A stretch of 64,000 bases of DNA, taken from assembly GCA_963747755.1 (NCBI GenBank), contig CAVVGK010000016.1, forward strand, positions 124,001 through 188,000, read 5' to 3'. Position 1 is the first letter of the stretch. Every line of letters starts with the position of its first letter. Of the stretch, positions 17,533-27,436 are shown in pieces. The position numbers and the translations under genes were made by a program. Origin of the DNA: DATFVA01 sp963747755 (lineage in GTDB: Bacteria; Bacteroidota; Ignavibacteria; Ignavibacteriales; Ignavibacteriaceae). Below the pieces are notes generated by a model. That model worked only from the letters and a program-made list of their open reading frames with translations, was not told where the DNA came from and ran no database searches.

Positions 17533-19371
17533 TCAGCCTTCTTTTAAATATTTTGTATCTGAGCCATATTGTTGTTCTCCCTGTTTGAGTTTTCTGTCTA
17601 GTTCACTGTCAAATTCAATTGTGTTTCTGGGATCCTTCAATATTTCGCCATACTCTTTAATTCTGTATGGTACATTTGCAAAAGTGTATATGTCTTCCTG
17701 CGAATATTTTTCGAGGGCTGCCGGATTGAACTGTTTTGATAACTCCAGAAATTTTAATAAATAAATTATCTGATGGTCGCCCCAATAACCAATATTTGCC
17801 CATGGATTTTGGGGATCCTGAACTTCCCAGTCGAAACCATCCCTCGATATTCTATAAGGATTATACCCATCGGCAGTAGAGTTATTCAGAAACCTGGAAA
17901 TCATTGCATTTAAAAATTCCGGATACGATAAAGCCAGGGCTTCCCAATTCTGGAAGATATCACGCCAGTTACCCTGATAATTTAAAAGCTTCTCATTCCT
18001 GTCATTTTTTATTTCAATTGAAAATTTGTTCCATGGCCTGCTGGGATCCCCATGCCTTCTGCTGAACGTCAACGGCAAATATTCCAATGCAAGCCTGGTA
18101 AAATGCGAATCTTTCAGCAAACGAATCTTTTCGACAAGTTCCTTGTGTAATATTTTATTCTGGAGATTATTAAGAAAGTCCCGATGAGCGTTAATGACAA
18201 AAGGATTTGCTTTTCTAATGAATGAAATAAAATCTTTCTTATCAACAAGATATGAATCAACAAACACTCCACCCCTCATTATATTAAAAAGCACATTTAA
18301 AAAATGACGGGCGGCAGCAAGTTTATTTTCAGTCATTTGTAGTCCGTCCGCCTGTGCAACTATCCTATTAAGGCTTAACCGGCTTTGCTGAATGTCTGCT
18401 GAGATTAATGATTTTAATTTTTTATCCTTTAACAATTTATTTAATTCAACAACGTTACCGATGTTTTGATTTATTTCAGCAACTATGAACCAATCTTTTG
18501 TTTGTCCCGACCGAATTTTAAGATTAGAATTGACAAAATATGCTCCCCGGATACCCTTAGTACCTGTTTCCTGTTTCAAAGGCAAATTCTTAATGAAAAG
18601 ATCTAACTGTTCTGAACTTAAAAGTATTTTTTTAGCGTTCAGACCAATGCTGAATACGGTTGAAGCAGTCAGTGATTCGGCTGGCTGGGGCAGATCGGAA
18701 GGGATGGAACTGAGTGAGAATATACCTAATCCGGTGTTTTCCATTAACTCGTTTTTTTTGTATCCGTCAACGAGTGAACTGAATCCCTCCTGAAGTTGCT
18801 GAATTACCCCGGACGGCAGGATATTCTGAATGCCGTCTAATACCTCAATCTCTTTTACCTGGTCGGAAGTATTTGATATTTTGGCAAACTTTATGAATCC
18901 GTACTCAAAGCTGGTAGTCCAGCCATACTTAAATATTAACCCCAGGTCTTTATTAATTTCTTCAAAGATAATGGTAGTACCTGGAATATTTTTATAAAGA
19001 TTTCTTTCTGTTATGTATACGCCCATGAGTCTTTTCGAAAATGGTTCCCACAAATATATTTTTTTACTGTCCCGTACCCTGATGATTGTTTTACTGCCGG
19101 TAATTTCATTAACATCGTGCAGTTGGTCATCATTGATATATGGGAAAAGGGCATTATCGGGATTTCGCCTCCCGGCAGTTAGACCTCCATTGCTGGAAAT
19201 ATACATCCAATGATCAGAAGCACTTACTATGCTTATCAGGAAAGGATTCATATAGTCATAATGAGAAATTTTGTAAAAGGTTTCTTCATTAATTTTTACA
19301 AAATCCCCCCTTACAGAAGCTTCCTGAAATTTTAATCTATGCTTTCCGGCAAAAATATTTTCTTTACTCAT
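17533..19371 (-). CDS. GH149/GH94-like glucan phosphorylase, N-terminal part (frameshifted)
   Basis: First half of the split protein. It has no signal peptide, so it is cytoplasmic. The N-terminal beta-sandwich carries 'YISSNGGLTAGRRNPDNALF' (about residues 56-75). The helical barrel begins near residue 340 and includes 'YLPLTFSRRHGDPSRPWNKF', 'GNWRDIFQNWEALALSYPEF' and 'NIGYWGDHQIIYLLKF'. The frame ends at 'KYLKEG'-stop immediately where the next ORF's frame (KADNSLVQ) takes over. Last enzyme of the beta-glucan operon, consistent with intracellular phosphorolysis of imported oligosaccharides. Family GH149 is inference from size, motifs and context. Confidence 0.65.
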   Translation of the reverse strand: MSKENIFAGKHRLKFQEASVRGDFVKINEETFYKISHYDYMNPFLISIVSASDHWMYISSNGGLTAGRRNPDNALFPYINDDQLHDVNEITGSKTIIRVRDSKKIYLWEPFSKRLMGVYITERNLYKNIPGTTIIFEEINKDLGLIFKYGWTTSFEYGFIKFAKISNTSDQVKEIEVLDGIQNILPSGVIQQLQEGFSSLVDGYKKNELMENTGLGIFSLSSIPSDLPQPAESLTASTVFSIGLNAKKILLSSEQLDLFIKNLPLKQETGTKGIRGAYFVNSNLKIRSGQTKDWFIVAEINQNIGNVVELNKLLKDKKLKSLISADIQQSRLSLNRIVAQADGLQMTENKLAAARHFLNVLFNIMRGGVFVDSYLVDKKDFISFIRKANPFVINAHRDFLNNLQNKILHKELVEKIRLLKDSHFTRLALEYLPLTFSRRHGDPSRPWNKFSIEIKNDRNEKLLNYQGNWRDIFQNWEALALSYPEFLNAMISRFLNNSTADGYNPYRISRDGFDWEVQDPQNPWANIGYWGDHQIIYLLKFLELSKQFNPAALEKYSQEDIYTFANVPYRIKEYGEILKDPRNTIEFDSELDRKLKQGEQQYGSDTKYLKEG

Positions 19372-19432
19372 TTTGTTCCAGACGTTAGAAATGCCGGCGT
19401 ACTTCAGAACGCCGGCATCAGAATAAGCAGAA

Positions 19433-20779
19433 TTATTTAATCAAAATCATTTTTTTGATTGATTTGAAATTTCCTGCTGAAATAGAATAGAAATATATTC
19501 CGGAGGGTAAATCCTGAGCTTTAAAATTAACTTCGTATGAACCTGCAGCCATATACTTATTCACTAACGTTGCAGTTTGTTCTCCTAATATATTATACAC
19601 ATTTAAGTTAACCTGTCCCGCTTCGGGCAGGCTGAACCTGATCATAGTTGAAGGGTTAAAAGGATTAGGATAATTCTGATCAAGCGAATAATCTGTAGGC
19701 TGTGTATTCTTAATTTCCTTTATATCTGTCGCTGAGGTTGAGAAGTAGATATTGTCGAGATAAACGGTACCATTGCCGGTAAACATCAGCTGGAAAACCT
19801 GTGTAAGATCGACAGTCGGTTCAAAATCCGACAATGGTATCTCAACACTTTCCCATTGCTCGGTCGTGCCAGGCGGTATCAATGCTACTGATTGTTGATT
19901 TGGTCCCGGACTAATAAGGAAAAAATTGAGTTCGGTAGAATTTACGTTCCAGAAATCAATGTGAACATACTGCATAGCCGCACTATCAAGGTTTAGATTT
20001 TGATTAAGCTCAGTTCCCTGGTAGTTTAAATCTGCATACCTCATAATAGTATCACCCTGCACTACCACGAAACTAACTACCGTTGCTTGTCCCCAGAAAG
20101 GGTTCAGGTTCACACCCGGCAACGGAGAATAGGCATTACTGAATATTGATATGACTTCGCTTGAAGGAAGCGTTGGAGCAGGGGCCGGAACGGTCGGTTC
20201 AGCAATTGGAGTTCCGGCTGAAAATGTAATGTTGTCAAAATAACAAACATTATCCTGGGTTCTTCCGCCTAGATCAAAATCCGGAAAGATTACTATTTGA
20301 TCCTGATCAACAGTGTTCGGATCACCGATTCTGGCAGTAAAATCAAAAGTTAATTCTTCCCATTGATTAATCAATGTGTTAGCTACTTTAATTTCCGGCA
20401 ATGCACTTCCATCAGATCTTACAAACTTAATTCCAACATCGCTTATTACCGGTTTCCATACCATAATTTTTACTATGCTGTTGGTATTATCCAGGGTAAA
20501 AGTTCCAATATCCCCATGTAAACATTCAGTACCTGCATAAGGCTGACCTGATTGAAGAGCAGTAAATTTCGCAACAGTTTCCGAAGTGTTAGCGCCTGAC
20601 ATATCAGGGTTCGATACAATTTCCAGCGGCGGATTTGTATCATTTTCAAATACAGCCCAGGTCCAATTTGCCCCATACCCGCCTGTTTCAAAATCAATTG
20701 GCTGATTTTGCCCTGAGACTATTCCATTTATTGAAATAACAAAAAGAACAGCGAACAAATAAATTATGTTCTTTCTCAT
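19433..20779 (-). CDS. T9SS-exported glycan-binding-like protein A
   Basis: Signal peptide (MRKNIIYLFAVLFVISINGI), then two jelly-roll modules (about residues 28-190 and 208-350), each ending in a 'VYLDNIYF/CYFDNITF' strand typical of carbohydrate-binding beta-sandwiches, and a T9SS type A tail from ~residue 370 (NYPNPFNPSTMIRFSLPE ... KKMILIK). No catalytic signature is seen. The second module is nearly identical to that of the next gene upstream (DNA similarity 19760-20150 versus 21440-21850). Likely binds the polysaccharide at the cell surface; ligand is inference from the operon. Confidence 0.75.
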   Translation of the reverse strand: MRKNIIYLFAVLFVISINGIVSGQNQPIDFETGGYGANWTWAVFENDTNPPLEIVSNPDMSGANTSETVAKFTALQSGQPYAGTECLHGDIGTFTLDNTNSIVKIMVWKPVISDVGIKFVRSDGSALPEIKVANTLINQWEELTFDFTARIGDPNTVDQDQIVIFPDFDLGGRTQDNVCYFDNITFSAGTPIAEPTVPAPAPTLPSSEVISIFSNAYSPLPGVNLNPFWGQATVVSFVVVQGDTIMRYADLNYQGTELNQNLNLDSAAMQYVHIDFWNVNSTELNFFLISPGPNQQSVALIPPGTTEQWESVEIPLSDFEPTVDLTQVFQLMFTGNGTVYLDNIYFSTSATDIKEIKNTQPTDYSLDQNYPNPFNPSTMIRFSLPEAGQVNLNVYNILGEQTATLVNKYMAAGSYEVNFKAQDLPSGIYFYSISAGNFKSIKKMILIK

Positions 20780-20856
20780 TTTATTCTCCTTTTCGGATAG
20801 TTATTATTTAACAATTAAAAGTCTGATTTCATGTCTTAAAAAATATTTCATCCCTC

Positions 20857-22461
20857 TCATTTGAGAAGGACCATTTTCTTAATATTAATAAATTCTGATC
20901 CGTCTTCTCCGTTTGCATCGATTTTGTAAAAGTAAACACCGCTGTTCAGTCCCGCTGCATTCAAGTCATATGTATGAATTCCTTCAGTAAGTTTCTCATT
21001 TAACAGTGTCATAACTTCCTGTCCAAGTGCATCAAAAACTTTTAATGTCACATTGGCGTTCGAAGCAAGAGAGAATGTAATCCTTGTTACCGGGTTAAAC
21101 GGATTTGGATAGTTTTGATATAATGAAAATGTTTCTGGCGCAGTTATATCGGCTTCAACCGAATAGGAGTATTCAAATGTTCCGTCAAAGTCGATCTGTT
21201 TTAATCTGTATGAGTACGTTCCGGGTTGCAGATTACTGTCTTTGAACGTGTAAGAAGCAGGTTCGGTAATTGTCCCGGAACCGGGAACAAAACCAATTTG
21301 CTCATATTCGCCTGCTGATTTTCTTTCTATCATAAAGCCGCTGTTATTACTCTCTGTAGCGGTTCTCCATAATAAATTAACTGTATTCTTATCCACAGAT
21401 GCTGTAAACGATGTCATTTCAACCGGAACAACACCATCCCAAAAGTAGATATTGTCCAGGTATATAGTTCCGTTACCGGTAAACATAAGCTGAAATACCT
21501 GTGTGAGATCGACCGTCGGCTCAAAGTCCGATAATGGTATGTCAACACTTATCCACTGTTCGGTTGAACCGGGAGGCACTAATGCTACTGACTGCTGATT
21601 TGGTCCGGGACTAATTAGGAAGAAATTCAGATCGGTGGAATTCGCATTCCAGAAATCAATATGGACATACTGCATCGCGGCACTGACCAGGTTCAGATTC
21701 TGATTCAGTTCAGTTCCCTGGTAATTCAGATTCCCATATACCATAGTTGAATCACCCTGAACAGTGATTATCGAAAATTGGGTTCCTTGTCCCCAATTAG
21801 GATTTAGGTTAACACCCGGTAATGCTGAATATGCCTCACTGAAAATTGATATAACATCATTGGCAGGAGGAACCGGAGAAGGTGCAGGATCAGTTGGTTC
21901 AGGAATTGTAACTATCTCGCCGTCAGGAACCTGAATATTATCAATGTAAACTATATTATCCTGAGGCCTTGTATAAAAGTCGGGTATTATCACCAGTCTG
22001 TTATATGTCTGCCCTATTACAGCAGAAAAGTCAAAAGTTATTTCTTCCCACTGATTGACTATTGTATTTGAATCCGTGAGCTCTGTGGGAGTTCCTGTAG
22101 AGCCTTCAACCTTAAAGTGAATCGGACTTATAACAGGTTTATAAACCATTATTTTTACAATAGAATTGGACGCATCAAAAGTAAACTGTCCATCATCATC
22201 TGTAAAAAACAATGCATATGGCTGGCCTGACTGTCTTGCTATAAATTTAGCAACTGTGGGAGATGTATTAATTCCACCGCTTACGGGGTTTGCAATAAAT
22301 TCCAGCGGCGGATTATCGCCATCTTCACCTACAATCCATTCCCAGTTGGCTCCGACTCCTGCCGGTTCAAAATCTACATTATGGATAGGCTGAGCCTTCA
22401 CCACATTGCCAAACATAAGAACGAACATCAGGGCAAATAGATAGGTAAGGTCTTTTTTCAT
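20857..22461 (-). CDS. T9SS-exported glycan-binding-like protein B
   Basis: Paralogue of the downstream gene: signal peptide (MKKDLTYLFALMFVLMFGNV), two jelly-roll modules to ~residue 350, then a fibronectin-like linker domain ('VEMTSFTASVDKNTVNLLWR' ... 'TYSYRLKQIDFDG') and a T9SS type A tail (NYPNPFNPVTRITFSL ... KKMVLLK). The extra linker domain is the main difference. It was probably produced by tandem duplication and then unequal change. Surface attachment or secretion is expected. No enzymatic motif. Confidence 0.75.
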   Translation of the reverse strand: MKKDLTYLFALMFVLMFGNVVKAQPIHNVDFEPAGVGANWEWIVGEDGDNPPLEFIANPVSGGINTSPTVAKFIARQSGQPYALFFTDDDGQFTFDASNSIVKIMVYKPVISPIHFKVEGSTGTPTELTDSNTIVNQWEEITFDFSAVIGQTYNRLVIIPDFYTRPQDNIVYIDNIQVPDGEIVTIPEPTDPAPSPVPPANDVISIFSEAYSALPGVNLNPNWGQGTQFSIITVQGDSTMVYGNLNYQGTELNQNLNLVSAAMQYVHIDFWNANSTDLNFFLISPGPNQQSVALVPPGSTEQWISVDIPLSDFEPTVDLTQVFQLMFTGNGTIYLDNIYFWDGVVPVEMTSFTASVDKNTVNLLWRTATESNNSGFMIERKSAGEYEQIGFVPGSGTITEPASYTFKDSNLQPGTYSYRLKQIDFDGTFEYSYSVEADITAPETFSLYQNYPNPFNPVTRITFSLASNANVTLKVFDALGQEVMTLLNEKLTEGIHTYDLNAAGLNSGVYFYKIDANGEDGSEFINIKKMVLLK

Positions 22462-22490
22462 TTTTTTACTCCTTTCGGGAAGTTATTATT

Positions 22491-23624
22491 TTATAGTTGT
22501 TTCACTTCAATTCTTTTATATGTTCTCAAATGATTTTGGAAAGATTCTTTTGGAGTACGGTTTTCATAAAAAACTCCCCAGTGTTTTTCAATCTCATCAG
22601 GACCGGCAGATTCACCCCCCCCTTTCCAGGGTTCATCAAAGGCTTCAAAAAGAAACGTTGAAATTTTATTCATGTCAATCCAGGCGGATATTTTATTCAG
22701 GAATTCCTCCTGTGCAGCCAGACTTACTTCCCCTTTGATTAAAGAACCTTGCTGGCCGGCTTCTGTTTTGGAGGAATCATACTTAGTTGCCCATCCTATT
22801 TCACCTAGTACTACAGTTTTCTCCGGATGTAATTTTATTACTTCATTAAATAAGATACTGCTCATCCACTCAATCGCATTATTGAGTATCTGACCATTCC
22901 ATAAAGGATAAATGTGAACTACAATAAAATCTACTTCGTCCGCAAAAGATTTACTAAGAGGTTTATTCCAGAAATTATAATCATCTGCTGTGGTAACCGG
23001 TGCGGTTGTGTTTTTCCTTACTATTCTCACGTAATGAATTAGATCGTTAATCTCCATCTTATGAGCAGACCAATATACCTGGGTTTCATTACCGACATTA
23101 ATTGCTGCAATGATTTCCTTATACTCGTTCGCTAGTTTAATAGCATTCAAAACCTCTTTAATATTTTCATCTTTCTTTCGCGGAGAACTGGTTTCATTTT
23201 CTAACCAGACACCCAGCATAACTTTAATAGGTAAATTATTTTTACTTATTACCTTTAATATTCTTTCCGAGATATCATCCGAACTGTAAATTCTTATCAA
23301 ATTCCAATGATCTAATATTAACTGCAAGTCTTCCAGAATTTCTGATTCCGACGGTCCTCTGACACCTGGGATCTGCCCTGCACGATAACAACCGTATGAA
23401 ACTGCTTTACCGATCCATTCCCCATTTATATAAGGGTCAAATTTTCTGGATCTAAATGGATCCTCTCTTTCAACAGATAATTTATTATCCGAATTTATTT
23501 GTATCGTTCTCATTGATTCTACGTTATTCTCTTTCCGATTTATTTGTTTGATCTCTGTTTCCTGTGATTGACAACCAGGAAAAAGCAGAGAAAATAATCC
23601 TATTAAAAAATATTTTATGTTCAT
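22491..23624 (-). CDS. Glycoside hydrolase family 17, lipoprotein
   Basis: Beta-1,3-glucan-active enzyme of the GH17 TIM-barrel family. Lipoprotein signal with lipobox 'SLLFPGC' (Cys18). Family landmarks: 'VSYGCYRAGQIPG' and 'LIRIYSSDD' (start of barrel), acid/base Glu in 'AAINVGNETQ' and nucleophile Glu in 'TVVLGEIGWATKY'. Near the C-terminus is 'FEAFDEPWKGGG'. 377 aa is normal. It would act in the periplasm or on the outer membrane surface. Part of the leftward glucan operon, 35 bp after the GH16 gene. Confidence 0.88.
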   Translation of the reverse strand: MNIKYFLIGLFSLLFPGCQSQETEIKQINRKENNVESMRTIQINSDNKLSVEREDPFRSRKFDPYINGEWIGKAVSYGCYRAGQIPGVRGPSESEILEDLQLILDHWNLIRIYSSDDISERILKVISKNNLPIKVMLGVWLENETSSPRKKDENIKEVLNAIKLANEYKEIIAAINVGNETQVYWSAHKMEINDLIHYVRIVRKNTTAPVTTADDYNFWNKPLSKSFADEVDFIVVHIYPLWNGQILNNAIEWMSSILFNEVIKLHPEKTVVLGEIGWATKYDSSKTEAGQQGSLIKGEVSLAAQEEFLNKISAWIDMNKISTFLFEAFDEPWKGGGESAGPDEIEKHWGVFYENRTPKESFQNHLRTYKRIEVKQL

Positions 23625-23659
23625 TTAATATCAGTTATCATTTTTAACTGATGTTTATA

Positions 23660-24829
23660 TCAGGGCAACGAACTCACTGACACATATTCAATCTTTAAAT
23701 ACTCGTTCTCAATTGAATCTTTTCCCTCACCAAGTATGTATTTTGTGCAGTTTTCCGATGAATTTTCAGTCTCATCAAATTCATCCCCTGCCCATTTACC
23801 GCAAAGAGTTACATTGAAAATCATTTTAAGATTAACAAATTCACATTTGTCTCTTCCCTTACAGTTTTTGCACTGCCAGTCTTTATGAATTTCATCTTTG
23901 CAATCCGTATCAGATTCTAAGAACCGCACATGATTTTTAAGATTTTCTGTATTCCACGTTTCAGGATTGGGTGAGCGGCTCAGCGGTCCTCCCAAAAAGC
24001 CGACATCATCCTGGGACGGCCAATAGTAAAAACTTGCAGCTCCCTTTTCCCACAAACAGGCAAAAGTACCTTCAGGCTGGTTAACCTTATATGTCAGCCC
24101 GCTGCACCCCGAGTTAGGATCACCTGATACCGCGTTTGAACAGTCGATAACGACTCCTGAATTATTCCATTCTGAATTACACATCTGAGGACATGTGTGG
24201 AGAGTATTATGAATAATATTATCCGCGTTAATAGTTTCAACGATATCAATTTCGCCGGCCCCTGGCCAATCGGTACTATTAACAGGACTCGGAGTACTGT
24301 AGAACTGTCCTGCCCCGGAATAATTATCCAAATCTTTATCTGAAACAGAATCACCATTATTTTTGTACAACCATTCACTTTGTCTGCTTCCGTTTAACCA
24401 CCATGCTGACCATATCCCTTTTGCAGAAGGGAACCTGCCTTTGAAAACAAATAATATTTTCTTTACGCTGTCATTTATATTATAGTATGACTTTGATGTA
24501 AATCTGAATGAATCAAAACCTGAGCCGTCATTTCTGAATTTTACATAACTGTAAAGGCCATCATAATCGGAAAGCATTATCATGTCATTATTTACCCATT
24601 TCAAACGGTCATAAACTACATCACCTCGGGTAGGGTCATCATGCGGAAATGTTGTAAAGAAATATTTCTCCACCTCTGAGAGATCATACTTATTATTTCT
24701 AAAATCCATCATGAAGAATTGATTTTCAAACTTGTTAACTCTTTCAGTCTGCGCTAATAATACGCTGCATATCAAAAGTTGAATTGAAAATGAAATAGAA
24801 ATTATTTTTATATAATTCAGAATTATCAT
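23660..24829 (-). CDS. Glycoside hydrolase family 16-like, exported
   Basis: Signal peptide to about residue 26 (VLLAQ). The GH16 catalytic signature ExDxxE is present as 'GAGEIDIVETIN' (about residues 197-208), preceded by an aromatic cleft region 'GIWSAWWLNG'. It carries an unusual cysteine-rich insert late in the chain (CPQMC, CKDEIHKDWQCKNCKGRDKC) that may form a disulfide-stapled loop. Probable endo-beta-1,3(4)-glucanase, but sequence is divergent from ordinary laminarinases. Abuts the GH30 gene with no gap. Confidence 0.8.
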   Translation of the reverse strand: MIILNYIKIISISFSIQLLICSVLLAQTERVNKFENQFFMMDFRNNKYDLSEVEKYFFTTFPHDDPTRGDVVYDRLKWVNNDMIMLSDYDGLYSYVKFRNDGSGFDSFRFTSKSYYNINDSVKKILFVFKGRFPSAKGIWSAWWLNGSRQSEWLYKNNGDSVSDKDLDNYSGAGQFYSTPSPVNSTDWPGAGEIDIVETINADNIIHNTLHTCPQMCNSEWNNSGVVIDCSNAVSGDPNSGCSGLTYKVNQPEGTFACLWEKGAASFYYWPSQDDVGFLGGPLSRSPNPETWNTENLKNHVRFLESDTDCKDEIHKDWQCKNCKGRDKCEFVNLKMIFNVTLCGKWAGDEFDETENSSENCTKYILGEGKDSIENEYLKIEYVSVSSLP

Positions 24830-26503
24830 CTATAATTGAATCCTGACTGTCTGCAAAGAATTTGGAACCATATCTACAATCGCATACTGATCTTTAATTT
24901 GAAGATTAAACTGTAACGGTCTTTTTGTTGAATTAAATAGCTGAACCGTGAGTAAATTAGAATTATTTATTGTCGCACAGGCATATAAGTCATCATTATC
25001 CAAACCATCTAAAAATCTTTCTGCTTTAACCGCTTTATCCCCCGGTCTGATTGTCCTGCTGAACTGAGCTAAGACATAGTATATTGGGGTATAATAAACC
25101 TGTCTTGTTTCTGTATCGATCATTATTGGTGCTCCGCAGAAATTTCCGGCATGATTCGGTCCCCCTCTCTTGTCGAGAACAACATTCCAGTCAATCCATC
25201 CTCTTAACCAGTTATCTATACTTACAATAATATTTTTTGCATACCGGTGAACCGGCGTATAAATAGGATGATCTTCCGGATTCAAACCCTGCCACGAAGC
25301 GGAATATCCCCAATCGGTTGCGTTTTTATTCCACCAGAAAGCGTCATTATTAAACCAGTCTTTTTCTTTAAAACGATCAGGGTCCCCAATACCATCAGGA
25401 GACTCCTTCCCAAGATCATCAATACAGCCCTCCGTGTGTATTATGGCAAAATCCGGAAACTTAGAATGCACCCGTTCGAATACATCCTCATACACTTTAT
25501 TAGTGCTGCTGTACCAGTGAACGGCGGAACCGTAAACGAATTTTGAAGTTACCGGATCTCCCAGAATAACGTTTGTCCATCTTTCTAATCCATCTCTGTT
25601 CTGATCATATATAAGTATTTTTACATCTTTGAATAAACGGTCTTCAAGCATTGGTCCAAGGTATTCTTTAATGAACTGATTCTCTGTTTCCGGTGTGAAC
25701 TGCATACTTTCCCATTGCCCGTTGTTTCCATAAGGTTCATTCACAGGTGTGATGCTCCATATTTTGACGCCCTCTGACTTATAGCCTTCAAGGTATTTTA
25801 TCAGATAATCCGCATAAGTTCCCTCATACTCCGGTTTAAGTGTACCACCGGTACCTTGGTAATTGTTCTCCGCAGTTCCCTTAATATACCAGTCATTAAT
25901 ATCTTTCATCCAGGGAGGAGCTGTCCATGCAGACGCAACAATTCTTAATTCATTATCTCTCTGCTTATTCTTAATTTCGATTGCTTCTTTTATCATCGGC
26001 AGGAGATCGTAGGTTGAGTCCTGAATACCCGGGTACTTATCAGTATTAAAACCTTCTTTATCCGGTTCAATACTAAAAGTTTTTAATTCAATGTCGCCTT
26101 TCATATCCAGATAGGAATACTTACCTTCAATACAAAAATCACATGAACCGATATGTGTTCTTGCCAGTGAAAAATCAGCACCTTCGTCGCTGAAAATTTT
26201 TCTCATAACCTGGCTTCGTTCTTTTTTATAAAGATGAGCCAGAACAAACGCAGATGCCTCTGTAAAAGATGAACCGATTCCATCAATCTTCTGTTTAACA
26301 ATTTCGGGTTGTATTTTAATTAAGGTGCCTTTTGGAGGTTTACCTTTAAGGAAGGAGATATTCGGCTTTCTGGAAATTTTATCCCCAGACTCTGAGGTAA
26401 CATAATTCTCCTTCATTATTATTTTTTTATTATTCTGACTGAAGGAACTGACTGCTATTGAAGCAAGAATTATTACCGGCAGAAAGAATATTAACTTCAA
26501 CAT
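24830..26503 (-). CDS. Glycoside hydrolase family 30 (beta-1,6-glucanase/glucocerebrosidase-like)
   Basis: The frame is open to 26536, but the Met at 26503 begins a proper signal peptide (MLKLIFFLPVIILASIAVSS) with an upstream GGAG, so that start is chosen. The barrel begins 'KIDGIGSSFTEASAFVL'; acid/base Glu is in 'ITPVNEPYGNNGQW' and nucleophile Glu in 'AIIHTEGCIDD'. The C-terminal beta domain ends 'DMVPNSLQTVRI', typical of GH30. GH30_3 enzymes cut beta-1,6-glucan branches, which fits with the GH16/GH17 neighbours acting on laminarin-like beta-1,3/1,6-glucan. Confidence 0.88.
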   Translation of the reverse strand: MLKLIFFLPVIILASIAVSSFSQNNKKIIMKENYVTSESGDKISRKPNISFLKGKPPKGTLIKIQPEIVKQKIDGIGSSFTEASAFVLAHLYKKERSQVMRKIFSDEGADFSLARTHIGSCDFCIEGKYSYLDMKGDIELKTFSIEPDKEGFNTDKYPGIQDSTYDLLPMIKEAIEIKNKQRDNELRIVASAWTAPPWMKDINDWYIKGTAENNYQGTGGTLKPEYEGTYADYLIKYLEGYKSEGVKIWSITPVNEPYGNNGQWESMQFTPETENQFIKEYLGPMLEDRLFKDVKILIYDQNRDGLERWTNVILGDPVTSKFVYGSAVHWYSSTNKVYEDVFERVHSKFPDFAIIHTEGCIDDLGKESPDGIGDPDRFKEKDWFNNDAFWWNKNATDWGYSASWQGLNPEDHPIYTPVHRYAKNIIVSIDNWLRGWIDWNVVLDKRGGPNHAGNFCGAPIMIDTETRQVYYTPIYYVLAQFSRTIRPGDKAVKAERFLDGLDNDDLYACATINNSNLLTVQLFNSTKRPLQFNLQIKDQYAIVDMVPNSLQTVRIQL

Positions 26504-26532
26504 AAATTGTATCTCCAAATGATCCTCGACAA

Positions 26533-27426
26533 TCATTTATTCCCGTATTTTAGAATTCCATCCTTATCCCATAATCCCCAATAAGCACCTACATCGCCCT
26601 CAGTGTCTATTTTCCACATCTCATCAAAACTTGCAAAATAGAATACATCTATGTTTTCCTGATCAGCCCAAATAAATGTGTCAATAAAATATCTAAGAGC
26701 ATTTTCATAGGAAGGTATGGCATCACGAAATGCTGAACCAACATCAGGCCAGCCTGTTTCGCTGATAATAACTTTTTTACCTCGGGCGGCATTAACCGCC
26801 AGATAATACATATTTTTCAAATAGGCTAAAGAATGTTCTATGGGAAAGCCTTCCCAGAATGGATAGCAATTTGCCAGAATTACGTCGCATAAACTGCAAA
26901 TACGGGGATGATTCACAAACTCGTAATAAGCGTCAACATAACCTACCGGAATATTGGTGATCTCGTTTTTTACCCGCTGAATATATTTTATGACCTCATC
27001 TTCGGTTAAATCACCGCGAAGCAGAACTTCGTTTCCAACGGCAACTATATCGGCGTGTCCTTCTCTGGCTGTCCGTATAACATTCACTATTTCGATTTCA
27101 TTTTTCTCTTTGTCGTTTCCAAGCCAGGCTCCAACTAGTGTTTTCAATCCATATTTATGTGCGATTTTGGGTATGTTTTCATTTCCGTCAATACAGGAAA
27201 AAGATCTGACCCATTTAACATACGGCTGAATAATTTTCATTCTGGCTTCAATTTGTTCTTCAATGACCAGAGAACCCGGTTTTTGATTTTCAAGGTAAAC
27301 ACTGAACGAAATACCATGGATCCCTTTTTCTAAAATATTTAGAAATGTCGCGTCCTTCTCTGCTTTACTGAAATTTGCTGTGTCTGTACCCGACATGTAA
27401 CTTGTTTTCGATTCATGTTTCGACAT
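26533..27426 (-). CDS. Glycoside hydrolase family 17, cytoplasmic
   Basis: GH17 TIM barrel without signal peptide, so probably intracellular processing of beta-1,3-gluco-oligosaccharides. Landmarks: 'WVRSFSCIDGNENIP', acid/base Glu in 'IVAVGNEVLLRG', nucleophile in 'KVIISETGWPDVGS', and late 'FASFDEMWK'. The ORF can be opened by a TTG at 27453, but the ATG at 27426 follows a GAGGA ribosome site and gives a conventional start. Its stop overlaps the first codons of the GH30 frame, indicating one transcript. Paralogous to the GH17 lipoprotein at 22491. Confidence 0.85.
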   Translation of the reverse strand: MSKHESKTSYMSGTDTANFSKAEKDATFLNILEKGIHGISFSVYLENQKPGSLVIEEQIEARMKIIQPYVKWVRSFSCIDGNENIPKIAHKYGLKTLVGAWLGNDKEKNEIEIVNVIRTAREGHADIVAVGNEVLLRGDLTEDEVIKYIQRVKNEITNIPVGYVDAYYEFVNHPRICSLCDVILANCYPFWEGFPIEHSLAYLKNMYYLAVNAARGKKVIISETGWPDVGSAFRDAIPSYENALRYFIDTFIWADQENIDVFYFASFDEMWKIDTEGDVGAYWGLWDKDGILKYGNK

Positions 27427-27436
27427 ACATTTCCTC

